The notes under the pieces are model-generated. The model saw only the letters and a program-made list of their open reading frames with translations, ran no database searches and was not told the DNA's origin. From Oxalobacteraceae bacterium OTU3CAMAD1 (GTDB taxonomy: Bacteria > Pseudomonadota > Gammaproteobacteria > Burkholderiales > Burkholderiaceae_D): a DNA stretch of 64,000 nucleotides. Position numbers and translations under genes: made by a program. The DNA is taken from NCBI GenBank assembly GCA_024123915.1, contig CP099650.1:2790001-2854000 (forward strand), read 5' to 3'. Numbering within the stretch: position 1 is the first letter of the stretch; the number at the start of each line of letters is the position of its first letter. This document shows positions 34,625-43,448 of the stretch, piece after piece.

Positions 34625-36601
34625 ATGTCATCGATCAAAACAGCATTGCCAGCGGGCCGGGTAACCACACGGCTCCACGTCATCCTGCCACGCCTGTTGG
34701 CCGGCGTGGTGATAGCGGCGGCGGCCACCGCCACCGTCACCGGGCGGGCCCAGTCGCGGGCCGTCGCCGGCGACCATCCCGCCTCGACGCTCTACCGCGT
34801 CGTCAACCTCGGCGCGGGAGACATCAGCGAGCTGCCCGCCATTAACGCGCGCGACCAGGTGTCGTTCTCGCTGCACACGGAACAGGGCTCGCGCGGCTTT
34901 TTCTACGACGGCAAGGCCGTTCGGGATATCGGCACGCTGGGCGGCCCGACGGCCAATACCGCCGGCTTGAACGACGCCGGCCAGGTGGTCGGCCGCTCCG
35001 ACACCTCGGGCGGCGCCAGCCGCGCGTTTGTCTGGAGCGCCGGCGCCGGCATGGCCGATCTCGGCGTGCTGCCGGGGGCGTCCGAATCGGCCGCGTTCGC
35101 GATCAACAAACACGGCGTGGTGGCCGGTTATTCCGACGGCGTGCCGCTCACGCCTCCGCTGGCGTTCCGCTGGAGCGCCGCCGAAGGCATGCGCGGCCTG
35201 GGCGCGTTCACGGGCGGTGGCGAAAGCTATTCGGTCGCCACGGCGTTGAACGATGCCGGCCTAATCGCGGGAAACTCCGACGCCACGTCGTCGGACAGGC
35301 ACGCGTTCGCGTGGACGCAATCGACCGGCATGATCGATATCGACGGCTTCCGCAGCCGCTACTCGGCGCCCGCGGCCGTAGCCCGCGACGGACGGATCGC
35401 AGGCTACTATGCCGTTCCCGGCACCGACCTGAACCACGCCTTCCTGTGGAGCGCCGCCAACGGCATGCGTGATCTGGGGACGGCCGGCGGCGTCGAATCG
35501 TTTGTGCTGGCGATGAGTCCCAACGCCAACATCGCCGGCGTCGTCAATCTCGCCAGCGGTGACCAGCACGCGATGGCATGGACCGAGAGCGGCGGGATGA
35601 TCGACCTGGGCACGCTCGACGGCGCGCCACTGGGTACCGGCTCGCGCGGCCTCGGCGTCAATAAACATGGAACGATCGTCGGCTGGGCGCGCAACGCCGG
35701 CGGCAAGTACGAGCCGTTCGCCTGGACCGCCGCCGGCGGCATGGTCGAGTTGAACGCCCGCCTGCGCAACGCGCCCGCCGGACTGGTGCTGGAAAGCGGC
35801 CTGGCGATCTCCGACGCCGGCGTCATCGTCGCCGAGTCCAACGCCGGCATGGTGCTGTTGCTGCCTGTCCGCAGCGGCAAGGGCGCGCACGCGCTGGGGC
35901 CTGTGGTGGCCGCCGACCTGGTCGCCGTCGGCGCGCCGCTCGACGCCTCCGTCCATTATGCCGATGAAGACTTGGTGGGCATGCGCGGCGCCAGCTGGTC
36001 CTGGGGCGATGGCAGTGGCGAGCAGCAGGGCGCGGTGCGCGAAGGGCGCGGCGCCGGTAGTGCCAGCGCCAGCCATCGCTATGCGGCGCCAGGGATCTAT
36101 CCGGTGACTGCCACGCTGGTCAGCCGCGCCGGACGCGCGGTGTCGGTCAGCCGCCAGGTCGTCGTGTACGCGCCTGCGGACGGCGTCGCCGGCGGCAGCG
36201 GCGCGATCGCCTCGCCGCAGGGCGCGCGCAAGACGGCGCCTGTCCAGTCCGGCAAGGCAAGCTTCCGCTTCGTCGCGCCTGCGGTTGGCGCCGACGCCAG
36301 CGCAGGCAAGGGAGCGCTGCAATTTCATCTGCCGGGGTGGGGTTTTCGTAGCGATGAAATGAAGCCGGTGGCGGCGGGCGGCGCTGCCGGGCAATTCGAA
36401 GGGCGCGGCAAGGTCAACGGTCGTGGCGACTATCGATTCGCCTTGTCCACAACGGCCGGCTCGGCGGCGGAGAAGGGGCGTTTCAGTTTGAAAATCTGGC
36501 ATACCGATGCCCGCAGCAAGGCCGAGGTGATCGACTACGACAGTTCCGCTGGACGGACGGGCGCGCCAGCCGGCGCCCTGGTGGCCGGCCGGATCAGGTG
36601 A
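34625..36601 (+). CDS. exported HAF-repeat protein with PKD-like domain
   Basis: 658 residues. The first ~45 include a hydrophobic export segment (RLLAGVVIAAAATATVTG). Residues ~55-405 contain about seven ~45-residue repeats of the HAF type, e.g. RAFVWSAGAGMADLGVLPG and HAFAWTQSTGMIDIDG, which likely form a beta-propeller. Residues ~435-515 are PKD-like (ASWSWGDGSGEQQG... HRYAAPGIYPVTATL). The C-terminal ~140 residues are unassigned. HAF proteins are extracellular or surface proteins of unknown ligand. A second, shorter paralogue follows directly at 36807. Confidence 0.82.
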   Translation: MSSIKTALPAGRVTTRLHVILPRLLAGVVIAAAATATVTGRAQSRAVAGDHPASTLYRVVNLGAGDISELPAINARDQVSFSLHTEQGSRGFFYDGKAVRDIGTLGGPTANTAGLNDAGQVVGRSDTSGGASRAFVWSAGAGMADLGVLPGASESAAFAINKHGVVAGYSDGVPLTPPLAFRWSAAEGMRGLGAFTGGGESYSVATALNDAGLIAGNSDATSSDRHAFAWTQSTGMIDIDGFRSRYSAPAAVARDGRIAGYYAVPGTDLNHAFLWSAANGMRDLGTAGGVESFVLAMSPNANIAGVVNLASGDQHAMAWTESGGMIDLGTLDGAPLGTGSRGLGVNKHGTIVGWARNAGGKYEPFAWTAAGGMVELNARLRNAPAGLVLESGLAISDAGVIVAESNAGMVLLLPVRSGKGAHALGPVVAADLVAVGAPLDASVHYADEDLVGMRGASWSWGDGSGEQQGAVREGRGAGSASASHRYAAPGIYPVTATLVSRAGRAVSVSRQVVVYAPADGVAGGSGAIASPQGARKTAPVQSGKASFRFVAPAVGADASAGKGALQFHLPGWGFRSDEMKPVAAGGAAGQFEGRGKVNGRGDYRFALSTTAGSAAEKGRFSLKIWHTDARSKAEVIDYDSSAGRTGAPAGALVAGRIR

Positions 36602-36688
36602 CGCGCGCGCCGATGTTGTGAAGAGTTTTCCTGACTAAACTTCATTGAAAGCAATCGGCGCGCCGCATTGATCTGTCTCACGCGCTCA

Positions 36689-36733
36689 ACTGACGCAGTT
36701 CATGGTTGCGTCGAGCCCGCGCCCCACACTCAA
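36689..36733 (+). promoter_or_regulatory. shared leader element of HAF gene 2 (hairpin + CCACACTCAA)
   Basis: ACTGACGCA...TGCGTCGA hairpin (36692-36712), then 11 bases, then CCACACTCAA, mirroring the leader of HAF gene 1. Start codon is 73 bp further. Confidence 0.5.
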
Positions 36734-36806
36734 GGCATGTCCGGTCGCGCCGGCCGCCAAAACGCCGCCCGCGACCGGTTTTCTCATCCTCATCAGGAGA
36801 AAAAGC

Positions 36807-38087
36807 ATGTCATCCTTGAACGCAAGCCCGGCTGTACAGCCGGCACGACGCGCCGCGCGTTTTTTCTCGTGGCTGCTGGTGGCGCTGCTGTGCGCCAGCG
36901 TGGCGGCCACGGCGCGCGAAGATCCGCAGGTTGACGCGGAATCGGCCACTGCGGACGCCGCGCCGGCCTTGTACCGGGTAATCGTGCTGCACCCGGGGAC
37001 GCTTCTGACCAGCCTTCCCGACATCAATTCCAAGGACCAGGTGGCCTTCGGACTGGAAACCGCCGAAGGCCACCGCGGCTTCTTCTACGACGGCATCCGG
37101 GTCCACGACATCGGCACGCTCGGCGGCCAGACCACGTGGGTGCAGGGGCTGAACGACGCCGGGCAGATCACCGGCCGGTCCTACCTGTCGCCCGAGAACC
37201 ACCACGCCTTTGTCTGGAGTGTCGACGGCGGCATGATCGATCTGGGCGCGTTGCCGGGGTACAGCGAATCGGATGGCGCCGCCATCAACAACCACGGTGT
37301 GGTCACGGGGACTTCCTGGGCCAACGGCCCCGTGCCACCGCACGCGTTCCGCTGGAGCGCCGAGGGCGGCATGGAGGACCTCGGCGCGTTCAGCACCGGC
37401 ATCGAAGGCGTTTCGTTCGGCTACGCGATCAACGACGCCGGGGTGATCGCCGGCGCGTCGGACCGGCCGGGGGCGTACCGCCACGCGTTCGTCTGGCGGC
37501 GTGAAACGGGGATGGTCGACATCCACACGCTGGGAGCCGGCGACTCATACCCGGGCGTGGTCGGCGCCGGCGGGGAAGTCGCCGGGAACTATGTTGATTT
37601 GGGCGGGGACACCGCGTTCATCCACGCCTTCCTGTGGACGGCGGCCACCGGCATGCAGGATTTGGGCACCGCCGGCGGCAGCGAATCGGTTGTGACGGCG
37701 ATGAACGACTATGGCCGCATCGCCGGCCTGATCAACTTCCCCGACGAGCGCCAGCATGCGATGTCGTGGACGCGCTCCACCGGCATGGTCGATCTCGGCA
37801 CGCTGGGCGGCACGCAGTCCATCGCGTTCGACGTCAACAACAAGGGGCAGGTGGTCGGCAGGTCGCGCGACGCGTCGGACCAGGATCGGGGATTCGTCTG
37901 GACCGCGCAAGAGGGCATGATCGATCTGAACACGCGGCTGCGCAACGCGCCGGCCGGATTGGTGGTCGGCGCGGCGTTATCGATTTCCGACAGCGGCGCG
38001 ATCCTGGCCGAAGCGAGCGCCGGGATGGTGCTGCTCAAGCCGTGCTGCGCCGACCGGCCGCGCGGTCTGCCGGCGCCGGCGCGCTAA
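36807..38087 (+). CDS. exported HAF-repeat protein, short paralogue
   Basis: 426 residues from the ATG at 36807, preceded by AGGAGAAAAA; a longer frame from 36702 lacks a ribosome-binding site. A hydrophobic export signal (FFSWLLVALLCASVAATA) is followed by about seven HAF repeats (HAFVWSVDGGMIDLGALPG, HAMSWTRSTGMVDLGTLGG and so on) that extend nearly to the end. It lacks the PKD-like and C-terminal regions of its neighbour, and ends with a CC pair (KPCCADRPR). A tandem duplicate of the gene at 34625, diverged. Function unknown. Confidence 0.82.
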   Translation: MSSLNASPAVQPARRAARFFSWLLVALLCASVAATAREDPQVDAESATADAAPALYRVIVLHPGTLLTSLPDINSKDQVAFGLETAEGHRGFFYDGIRVHDIGTLGGQTTWVQGLNDAGQITGRSYLSPENHHAFVWSVDGGMIDLGALPGYSESDGAAINNHGVVTGTSWANGPVPPHAFRWSAEGGMEDLGAFSTGIEGVSFGYAINDAGVIAGASDRPGAYRHAFVWRRETGMVDIHTLGAGDSYPGVVGAGGEVAGNYVDLGGDTAFIHAFLWTAATGMQDLGTAGGSESVVTAMNDYGRIAGLINFPDERQHAMSWTRSTGMVDLGTLGGTQSIAFDVNNKGQVVGRSRDASDQDRGFVWTAQEGMIDLNTRLRNAPAGLVVGAALSISDSGAILAEASAGMVLLKPCCADRPRGLPAPAR

Positions 38088-38095
38088 CCGGCGGC

Positions 38096-39535
38096 TTACG
38101 CCTCGATGAAGCGCATCTTGAAGTTGCGGCCCTTGATGGCGCCGAAGTCGCCGCCCAGCGGGTTGTTCTTGCTCAGGCGGTCGAACGCTTCGTAGGCGAC
38201 GCGGCGGTCGATCGCCACGTAGGTCTGGAACTCGAACACGTTGATCTTGCCGACTTGTTCCTTGCTCAGGCCGGCGTCGCCGGTCAGGGCGCCCAGCAGG
38301 TCGCCCGGACGCAGCTTGTCCTTCTTGCCGCCCGAGATCACCAGGGTCATCATCGGCGCCGGATCGACGCCGTAGTCGTCGCCGTCCAGGCTGTCGAGGT
38401 CGAACCACTCGGCCTTCGAGCCCTGGTATTCCTCGATCAGCTTGACCCATTTCTTTTCGTTGGGCGCGCACAGCGACAGCGCCAGGCCTTTTTCGCCGAC
38501 GCGGCCGGTGCGGCCGACGCGGTGGATGTGCACCTCGGTGTCCTTGGAGACGTCGACGTTGATCACGGCCTCCAGATTCGGGATGTCGAGGCCGCGCGCG
38601 GCGACGTCGGTTGCCACCAGCACCGAGCAGCTGCGGTTGGAGAACAGCACCAGGATCTCGTCGCGTTCGCGCTGTTCCAGCTCGCCGAACAGGGCCAGCG
38701 CCGAGAAGCCCTTGGCGCGCAGGTCGTCGGCCAGTTCGCGGCACTGCACCTTGGTGTTGCAGAAGGCGATCGACGACGCCGGCTTGTAATGCCCCAGCAG
38801 CTTGCCGACGGCGGCGGTGCGCTGGTCGAAGCCGATCTCGAAGAACAGCTGTTCGATCTTGCTGTTGTCGTGCTGCGCCTCGACCGTCACTTCGACCGGA
38901 TCGGCCAGGAAGGAATCGGTGGCGCGGCGGATGTCGTCCGGGTAGGTGGCCGAGAACAGCAGGGTCTGGCGGCGCTTCGGACAGGCGCTGACGATGCCGG
39001 CGATTTCGTCGTAGAAGCCCATGTCCGTCATGCGGTCGGCCTCGTCGAGCACCAGGGTCTCGACCTTGGTCAGGTCCAGCGTATTGCGGCCCAGGTGGTC
39101 GCGCACGCGGCCCGGGGTGCCGACGACGATGTGGGCGCCGTGTTCGAGCGAGGCGATTTGCGGGCGCATCGGCGAGCCGCCGGTCAGCACCAGCACCTTG
39201 ACGTTGCCGGTGCTGCGCGCCAGGCGGCGCAACTCGTTGGCCACCTGGTCGGCCAGCTCGCGGGTCGGGCACAGCACCAGCGCCTGCACGGCGAACCAGG
39301 CCGGGTTCAGTTTGGCCAGGATGCCGATGCCGAAGGCGGCGGTCTTGCCGCTGCCGGTCTTGGCCTGGGCGATCAGGTCGCGTCCGGCCAGCACCGACGG
39401 CAGGCTTTGCGCCTGGATGGTCGTCATCGACTTGTAGCCGAGCGAGTCGAGGTTGGCAAGGAATTCGGCGGTCAGCGGCAGGCTGGCGAAGGCGGTGCTG
39501 TCGCCATCCGGCGTGGTGGTGTCGGGGGAGGTCAT
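38096..39535 (-). CDS. dbpA: ATP-dependent RNA helicase DbpA
   Basis: 479 residues from the ATG at 39535 (MTSPDTTTPDGDSTAF). DbpA is a DEAD-box helicase that remodels 23S rRNA during 50S assembly. Motif I is AQAKTGSGKTAAFG, motif II is VLDEADRM (DEAD), motif III is SATYPDD, and motif VI is HRVGRTGRVG. The C-terminal ~75 residues (VFEFQTYVAIDRRVAYEAFDRL) are the RRM-like domain that binds 23S hairpin 92 and distinguishes DbpA from other DEAD proteins. Converges with HAF gene 2, 8 bp apart. Confidence 0.95.
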   Translation of the reverse strand: MTSPDTTTPDGDSTAFASLPLTAEFLANLDSLGYKSMTTIQAQSLPSVLAGRDLIAQAKTGSGKTAAFGIGILAKLNPAWFAVQALVLCPTRELADQVANELRRLARSTGNVKVLVLTGGSPMRPQIASLEHGAHIVVGTPGRVRDHLGRNTLDLTKVETLVLDEADRMTDMGFYDEIAGIVSACPKRRQTLLFSATYPDDIRRATDSFLADPVEVTVEAQHDNSKIEQLFFEIGFDQRTAAVGKLLGHYKPASSIAFCNTKVQCRELADDLRAKGFSALALFGELEQRERDEILVLFSNRSCSVLVATDVAARGLDIPNLEAVINVDVSKDTEVHIHRVGRTGRVGEKGLALSLCAPNEKKWVKLIEEYQGSKAEWFDLDSLDGDDYGVDPAPMMTLVISGGKKDKLRPGDLLGALTGDAGLSKEQVGKINVFEFQTYVAIDRRVAYEAFDRLSKNNPLGGDFGAIKGRNFKMRFIEA

Positions 39536-39633
39536 AATGTCAGGCCTGTTCAAAAAGGACGTAAGCACAGTCTAACAGGCTCCATTCCGGCCCTGATGCT
39601 GTGTGCGGTGGTGATTTGTTACTACTGTGACGA

Positions 39634-39858
39634 TTAGTTTGGCGCCCATACCGGCAGTCCGGTCAGGTCCAGGGACTCGTCGCGGACCCAGACCGGCAAG
39701 CCGCTGGCGTCGGTCGGATCGAGCAGTTCGAGTTGTTCCTGCTTGAGCTGCGCGCGCCTGGCGCGTGGCGCCGGTGGACGCTTCGCTTCCGGTTCGAGCG
39801 GCGCGGCCGGGCTGAAACCGGGCAGGTCGAACGTGGCGTTATCTTTTTTATCTCTCAT
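39634..39858 (-). CDS. small hypothetical protein
   Basis: 74 residues from ATG at 39858 (MRDKKDNATFDLPGFSP). It is charged and proline-rich, with a short repeated ending: SGLPVWVRDESLDLTGLPVWAPN holds two copies of GLPVW separated by 14 residues. No known domain. An in-frame ATG 45 bases upstream would add residues without family support. It lies between dbpA and a Tat-exported phosphatase and has its own start; whether it is expressed is not known. Confidence 0.55.
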   Translation of the reverse strand: MRDKKDNATFDLPGFSPAAPLEPEAKRPPAPRARRAQLKQEQLELLDPTDASGLPVWVRDESLDLTGLPVWAPN

Positions 39859-39985
39859 TTCAAAATCTCGTGCCCACGGCGCCATCGAAAATGCGCCGCT
39901 CAAAACAAAAGCCCGGCTGCAGGAGTCGGGCTCAGTGAGGTAATAACCGCGATTGTAGCATACCCACGCGGCCCCAAGGGGAATC

Positions 39986-41647
39986 TCAGCGGAAGCTCAA
40001 GGCCCCCGTCAGGTCGCCCGGCGGCGGCGCCTGGCGCGCCGCGAAGGCCTCGTTGCGCACCTTCAGCCCCTGCAGCAGCGGCAGGCCGTGCAGGCGGGTG
40101 ATGAAGCGCAGGATCGACGTGGTGTCGTAGAAGCTGTGGTCGACCTGGCCCTTCTTGGCGAACGGCGAGACCACGATGGCCGGGATGCGCGAACCCGGGC
40201 CCCAGCGGTCGCCCTTGGGCGGCGCCACGTGGTCCCACCAGCCGCCGTTTTCGTCGAAGGTGATCACGATGACCATGTCTTTCCACTGCGGGGATTTTTT
40301 CAGGTGCTCGATCACGTTGGCGATGTGGGCGTCGCCGGATTCGATGTCGGAATAGCCGGCGTGCAGATTGAGGTTGCCCTGCGGTTTATAGAAGGTCACG
40401 GCCGGCAGCTTGCCGGCGATGGCGTCGGCGATGAATTTGTTCGAGATCGGGCTGTCGCCCATGCCGGCGTCGCGCAGGTGTTCGGCGCGCGCGGCGGTGC
40501 CGGGCGCGAACTGCTGGAAGTAGTTGAACGGCTGGTGGTGGTACTGGAAGTTGGGCTTCTCGCCGCCGCCGCGCGCGTCGAGCGCCGCCTGCCACGCGCC
40601 GCCGTACCACGCCCAGCTCACCTTCTTGGCCGACAGCAGGTCGCCGATGGTGTCGTAGGTTTGCGGCGGCAGGGTGCCGGCGTCGTCGGGATCGGCCAGC
40701 AGCTTGTCGCCGCCGGGGGCGGGGCGGATGTAGCTCGGCTGGTAGGGCGGCGCCATGGTATTGACCGCGTAGCCATCCGGCGTGATGGCGCCGTTGTTGA
40801 CGTAGAGCGGCATGCCGTCCATCGCCGACGCCGGGCTGTCCTTGGTCACGCTCAGCCACATGCCGGTGGGGCCGTCGTCGAGCACCGCGATCTTCTTCTT
40901 GGCGGCGGTCTGCGGGGCGTTGAAATACTCCGGCGTGCGGCCCGTGATCAGGAACTGGTGGTTCAGGTAGGAGCCGCCGAAGGCCGCCATGAAGAAGTTA
41001 TCGCACAGCGTGTACTGCTCGGCGATCTTCCACAGGCCGAGGTTTTTGTTCGTCTCGCCGTAGTAGCCCATGACCATGCCGCCGGTGTTGCCCCAGGCGG
41101 CGAAGCCGTCGTTCTTGCCGCCGTTGATCTGCATCTGGTTCTGGTAGAACAGGTGCCACAGGTCGCGCGTGATGACCGCCTCCGGCAGCGGCTTGCCTTC
41201 CACGTCGGCCAGCTTGAACGGCGCGTTGGGCAGGTCCTTGACGTCGTCCTCCTTCAGCACATATTTTTTACCGCCGATATCCTGCGGCGTGGGCACCATG
41301 CCGCCCCAGATCTTGGGCAGCGCCGGCAGCACGGCGCCGTTGCGGTCGCGCTGCTGGCAGGCGGCTGCCGGCGCCGCCGACAAGGGCGCCGCGGTGCCGG
41401 GGAAGTTGGCGAACAGGTTGTTGAAGCTGCGGTTTTCCAGATAGATCACCACCACGTTCTTGACGCTGGCCTTGAGCTTGGCGTCGAGCGAGCCCTTGGC
41501 CGGCTGCTTGACGGGCGCGGCCTCGCTCAGGACGGGCAGGGAAGTGACCAGGCCGGTCGCGGCGGCGGCCTGGAAGATGCGGCGGCGCGCCGGGTTGGCG
41601 GGTGCGTCCTGCTGCGCTTGGGTTTCGACCGGGTCCGTATCTTTCAC
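39986..41647 (-). CDS. Tat-exported acid phosphatase / phospholipase C-type phosphoesterase
   Basis: 553 residues if started at the GTG at 41647, which has a CAGGAGA site five bases upstream; an ATG nine codons earlier has none. The N-terminus carries a twin-arginine signal (ARRRIFQAAAATGLVTSLPV). The phosphoesterase core contains VVVIYLENRSFNNLFANFPG (metal and nucleophile loop), FITGRTPEY, and the late VITFDENGGWWDHVAPP, all typical of the AcpA / PLC family. Expected role: periplasmic hydrolysis of phosphomonoesters or phospholipid head groups. The chain is complete. Confidence 0.88.
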   Translation of the reverse strand: MKDTDPVETQAQQDAPANPARRRIFQAAAATGLVTSLPVLSEAAPVKQPAKGSLDAKLKASVKNVVVIYLENRSFNNLFANFPGTAAPLSAAPAAACQQRDRNGAVLPALPKIWGGMVPTPQDIGGKKYVLKEDDVKDLPNAPFKLADVEGKPLPEAVITRDLWHLFYQNQMQINGGKNDGFAAWGNTGGMVMGYYGETNKNLGLWKIAEQYTLCDNFFMAAFGGSYLNHQFLITGRTPEYFNAPQTAAKKKIAVLDDGPTGMWLSVTKDSPASAMDGMPLYVNNGAITPDGYAVNTMAPPYQPSYIRPAPGGDKLLADPDDAGTLPPQTYDTIGDLLSAKKVSWAWYGGAWQAALDARGGGEKPNFQYHHQPFNYFQQFAPGTAARAEHLRDAGMGDSPISNKFIADAIAGKLPAVTFYKPQGNLNLHAGYSDIESGDAHIANVIEHLKKSPQWKDMVIVITFDENGGWWDHVAPPKGDRWGPGSRIPAIVVSPFAKKGQVDHSFYDTTSILRFITRLHGLPLLQGLKVRNEAFAARQAPPPGDLTGALSFR

Positions 41648-41715
41648 TGTGTCTCCTGAGCTGCCAAAAAGCATGATTGTGGCATTTACAGCGGCAAAGG
41701 AATGTGTCGGAATGT

Positions 41716-41854
41716 AAAAAAAACCTCGGGGGTCAGGTCCGACATTCGGACACGGCCTCGGCGGGAAAAAAAAACCTCGGGGGTCAGGTCCGACATTCGG
41801 ACACGGCCTCGGCGGGAATACGGTCCACGTGTCCGAATGTCAGACTTGCCCCCC
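41716..41854. repeat. two ~51-bp direct repeats plus inverted half, overlapping the kinase 3' end
   Basis: The unit A8-CCTCGGGGGTCAGG...GCGGG occurs twice (41716-41765 and 41766-41816). Then GTGTCCGAATGT (41829-41840) is the reverse complement of ACATTCGGACAC within each unit, giving a hairpin. The stop of the kinase gene (41840) lies in the inverted half. Confidence 0.75.
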
Positions 41855-43444
41855 GCCGTTTGGCATTAGCGGCCTGAGCTGCTGGTCGAGTTTCATGAAA
41901 TCGAGCGGCTTGGTGAAGTGCAGATCGAAGCCGGCGTCCCTGGCGGCTTGCTTGTCCGCTTCCTGGCCCCAGCCCGTCGCGGCGACCAGTGCGATTTTGC
42001 TTCCCCATGGCTCGCTGCGGATTTTTCGCGCGAGATCATAGCCGTTCATGTCCGGCAGGCCGATGTCCAGAATGGCGGCGTGGGGAGGCGATTCGGCGAT
42101 CGCGTGCAAGGCCTGCCGCCCATTGTTGGCGACCACCGTCCTGTAGCCCAGCATCTCCATCGCCGCCGCCAGCGTCTCGGCGGCGTCGACGTTGTCGTCG
42201 ACGATGACGATGCTCGCGGCCTGGCTGCTGGCGGCGAGTGCCGCCGCCGGTGCGTCGGACACCGCGTCCACCGTCTCCGCCGGCGGCTCGATCAGGGGCA
42301 GCCAAACCGTGAAACAGCTGCCCTGGCCGACACCGGCGCTGTGCGCCGAGACCTCGCCACCGTGCAGCGCGACCAGCCCCTTCACCAGCGACAGGCCGAT
42401 CCCCAAGCCGCCCTGGGCCCGGTCGAGCGCCGGCGTCAGCTGCGAGAACATGTCGAAAATGTTGTCGAGCTGGTTCGGCGGGATGCCCATGCCGTCGTCG
42501 ATCACCTGGATCACTGCGCTGCCGTCGGATACTTTCGCGACCAGTTCGATATAGGCGCCCCGGTGGCTGTATTTGCTCGCATTGTTCAGGAGGTTGGCCA
42601 CTATCTGTGTCACCCGAGCCCGGTCGACTTTGCACCACACAGGGTACGCCGGAAGGTCGATGCGCAGCGACTGCCCGGAAGCGTGGATCGACGGCATCGC
42701 TTCCTCGGCCGCGAACTTGAGCGTTTGCGCCAGGTTGGCCTGTTCCAGCCGCAGGTCGATCTTGCCCTGGCTGATGCGCGAGACATGCATCAGGTCGTCC
42801 ACCAGCCGGGTCATTTGCGCGACTTGGCGCGCCAGCACCCCGAGCTCGCGCCCGGACGGGGGTGCATCGGCGCCGCGCAGCTCCATGGTGGCGATGACGT
42901 TGGCCATCGGCGCCAATGGATTGCGCAGCTCGTGCGCCAACGTCGCCAGGAATTCATCCTTGCGGCGGTCCTCGGCGGCCATCGCGTCGTTCGCCTGCCG
43001 CAAGCGGGTTTGCGCCATTTCCAGGTCGTTGGTGGCCGCCTCGGCCTTGGCGCGCGCCGCCAGCAGCTCGCGCTCGTAGAGCTTGCGGTCGGCCGCCATC
43101 AACAGCGCGATTTCATCCTGCACCGCGCCGTTGCGTTCGCGCCGGATGGCGCTGAGCATCATCGGGATGCGCCGGCCGTCCTTGTGCAGCAGGTCCAGCT
43201 GCACCTCGGACACCGAGCCCTGCATTTGCAGCAGCGGCGTCCAGTGGGTTTGCAGGAACACGCGGGCGCCCATCGGCATAAGGTCGGGGAAGCGCTTGTG
43301 GCCGATCAACTCGGCCACTGCATAGCCCAGCCAGCGCGACACGGTGGCGTTGGCGCGCAGCAGCGTGCCGTCGGGCGCGGCGATCAGCAGGCCGCATGGC
43401 GCGTCCTCCCACAGGTCCCAGCCCGAGCTGCGGCGCTCGCGCAT
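41840..43444 (-). CDS. PAS-containing hybrid histidine kinase/response regulator
   Basis: 534 residues, cytosolic with no membrane segment. Residues ~8-125 are a PAS domain (APCGLLIAAPDGTLLRANATV). Residues ~163-230 are HisKA with H171 in LATLAHELRNPLAP. Residues ~270-388 are the HATPase (NLLNNASKYS, IDDGMGIP, GGLGIGLSLVKGLV). Residues ~411-525 are a receiver with D460 in AAILDIGLPDMNG and K in FTKPLDF. The neighbour 4 bp upstream encodes an RsbQ-like hydrolase, so the PAS domain may sense its product or the hydrolase itself. The extreme C-terminus (NGGGQV) is encoded by a repeat. Confidence 0.9.
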   Translation of the reverse strand: MRERRSSGWDLWEDAPCGLLIAAPDGTLLRANATVSRWLGYAVAELIGHKRFPDLMPMGARVFLQTHWTPLLQMQGSVSEVQLDLLHKDGRRIPMMLSAIRRERNGAVQDEIALLMAADRKLYERELLAARAKAEAATNDLEMAQTRLRQANDAMAAEDRRKDEFLATLAHELRNPLAPMANVIATMELRGADAPPSGRELGVLARQVAQMTRLVDDLMHVSRISQGKIDLRLEQANLAQTLKFAAEEAMPSIHASGQSLRIDLPAYPVWCKVDRARVTQIVANLLNNASKYSHRGAYIELVAKVSDGSAVIQVIDDGMGIPPNQLDNIFDMFSQLTPALDRAQGGLGIGLSLVKGLVALHGGEVSAHSAGVGQGSCFTVWLPLIEPPAETVDAVSDAPAAALAASSQAASIVIVDDNVDAAETLAAAMEMLGYRTVVANNGRQALHAIAESPPHAAILDIGLPDMNGYDLARKIRSEPWGSKIALVAATGWGQEADKQAARDAGFDLHFTKPLDFMKLDQQLRPLMPNGGGQV

Positions 43445-43448
43445 GGGG

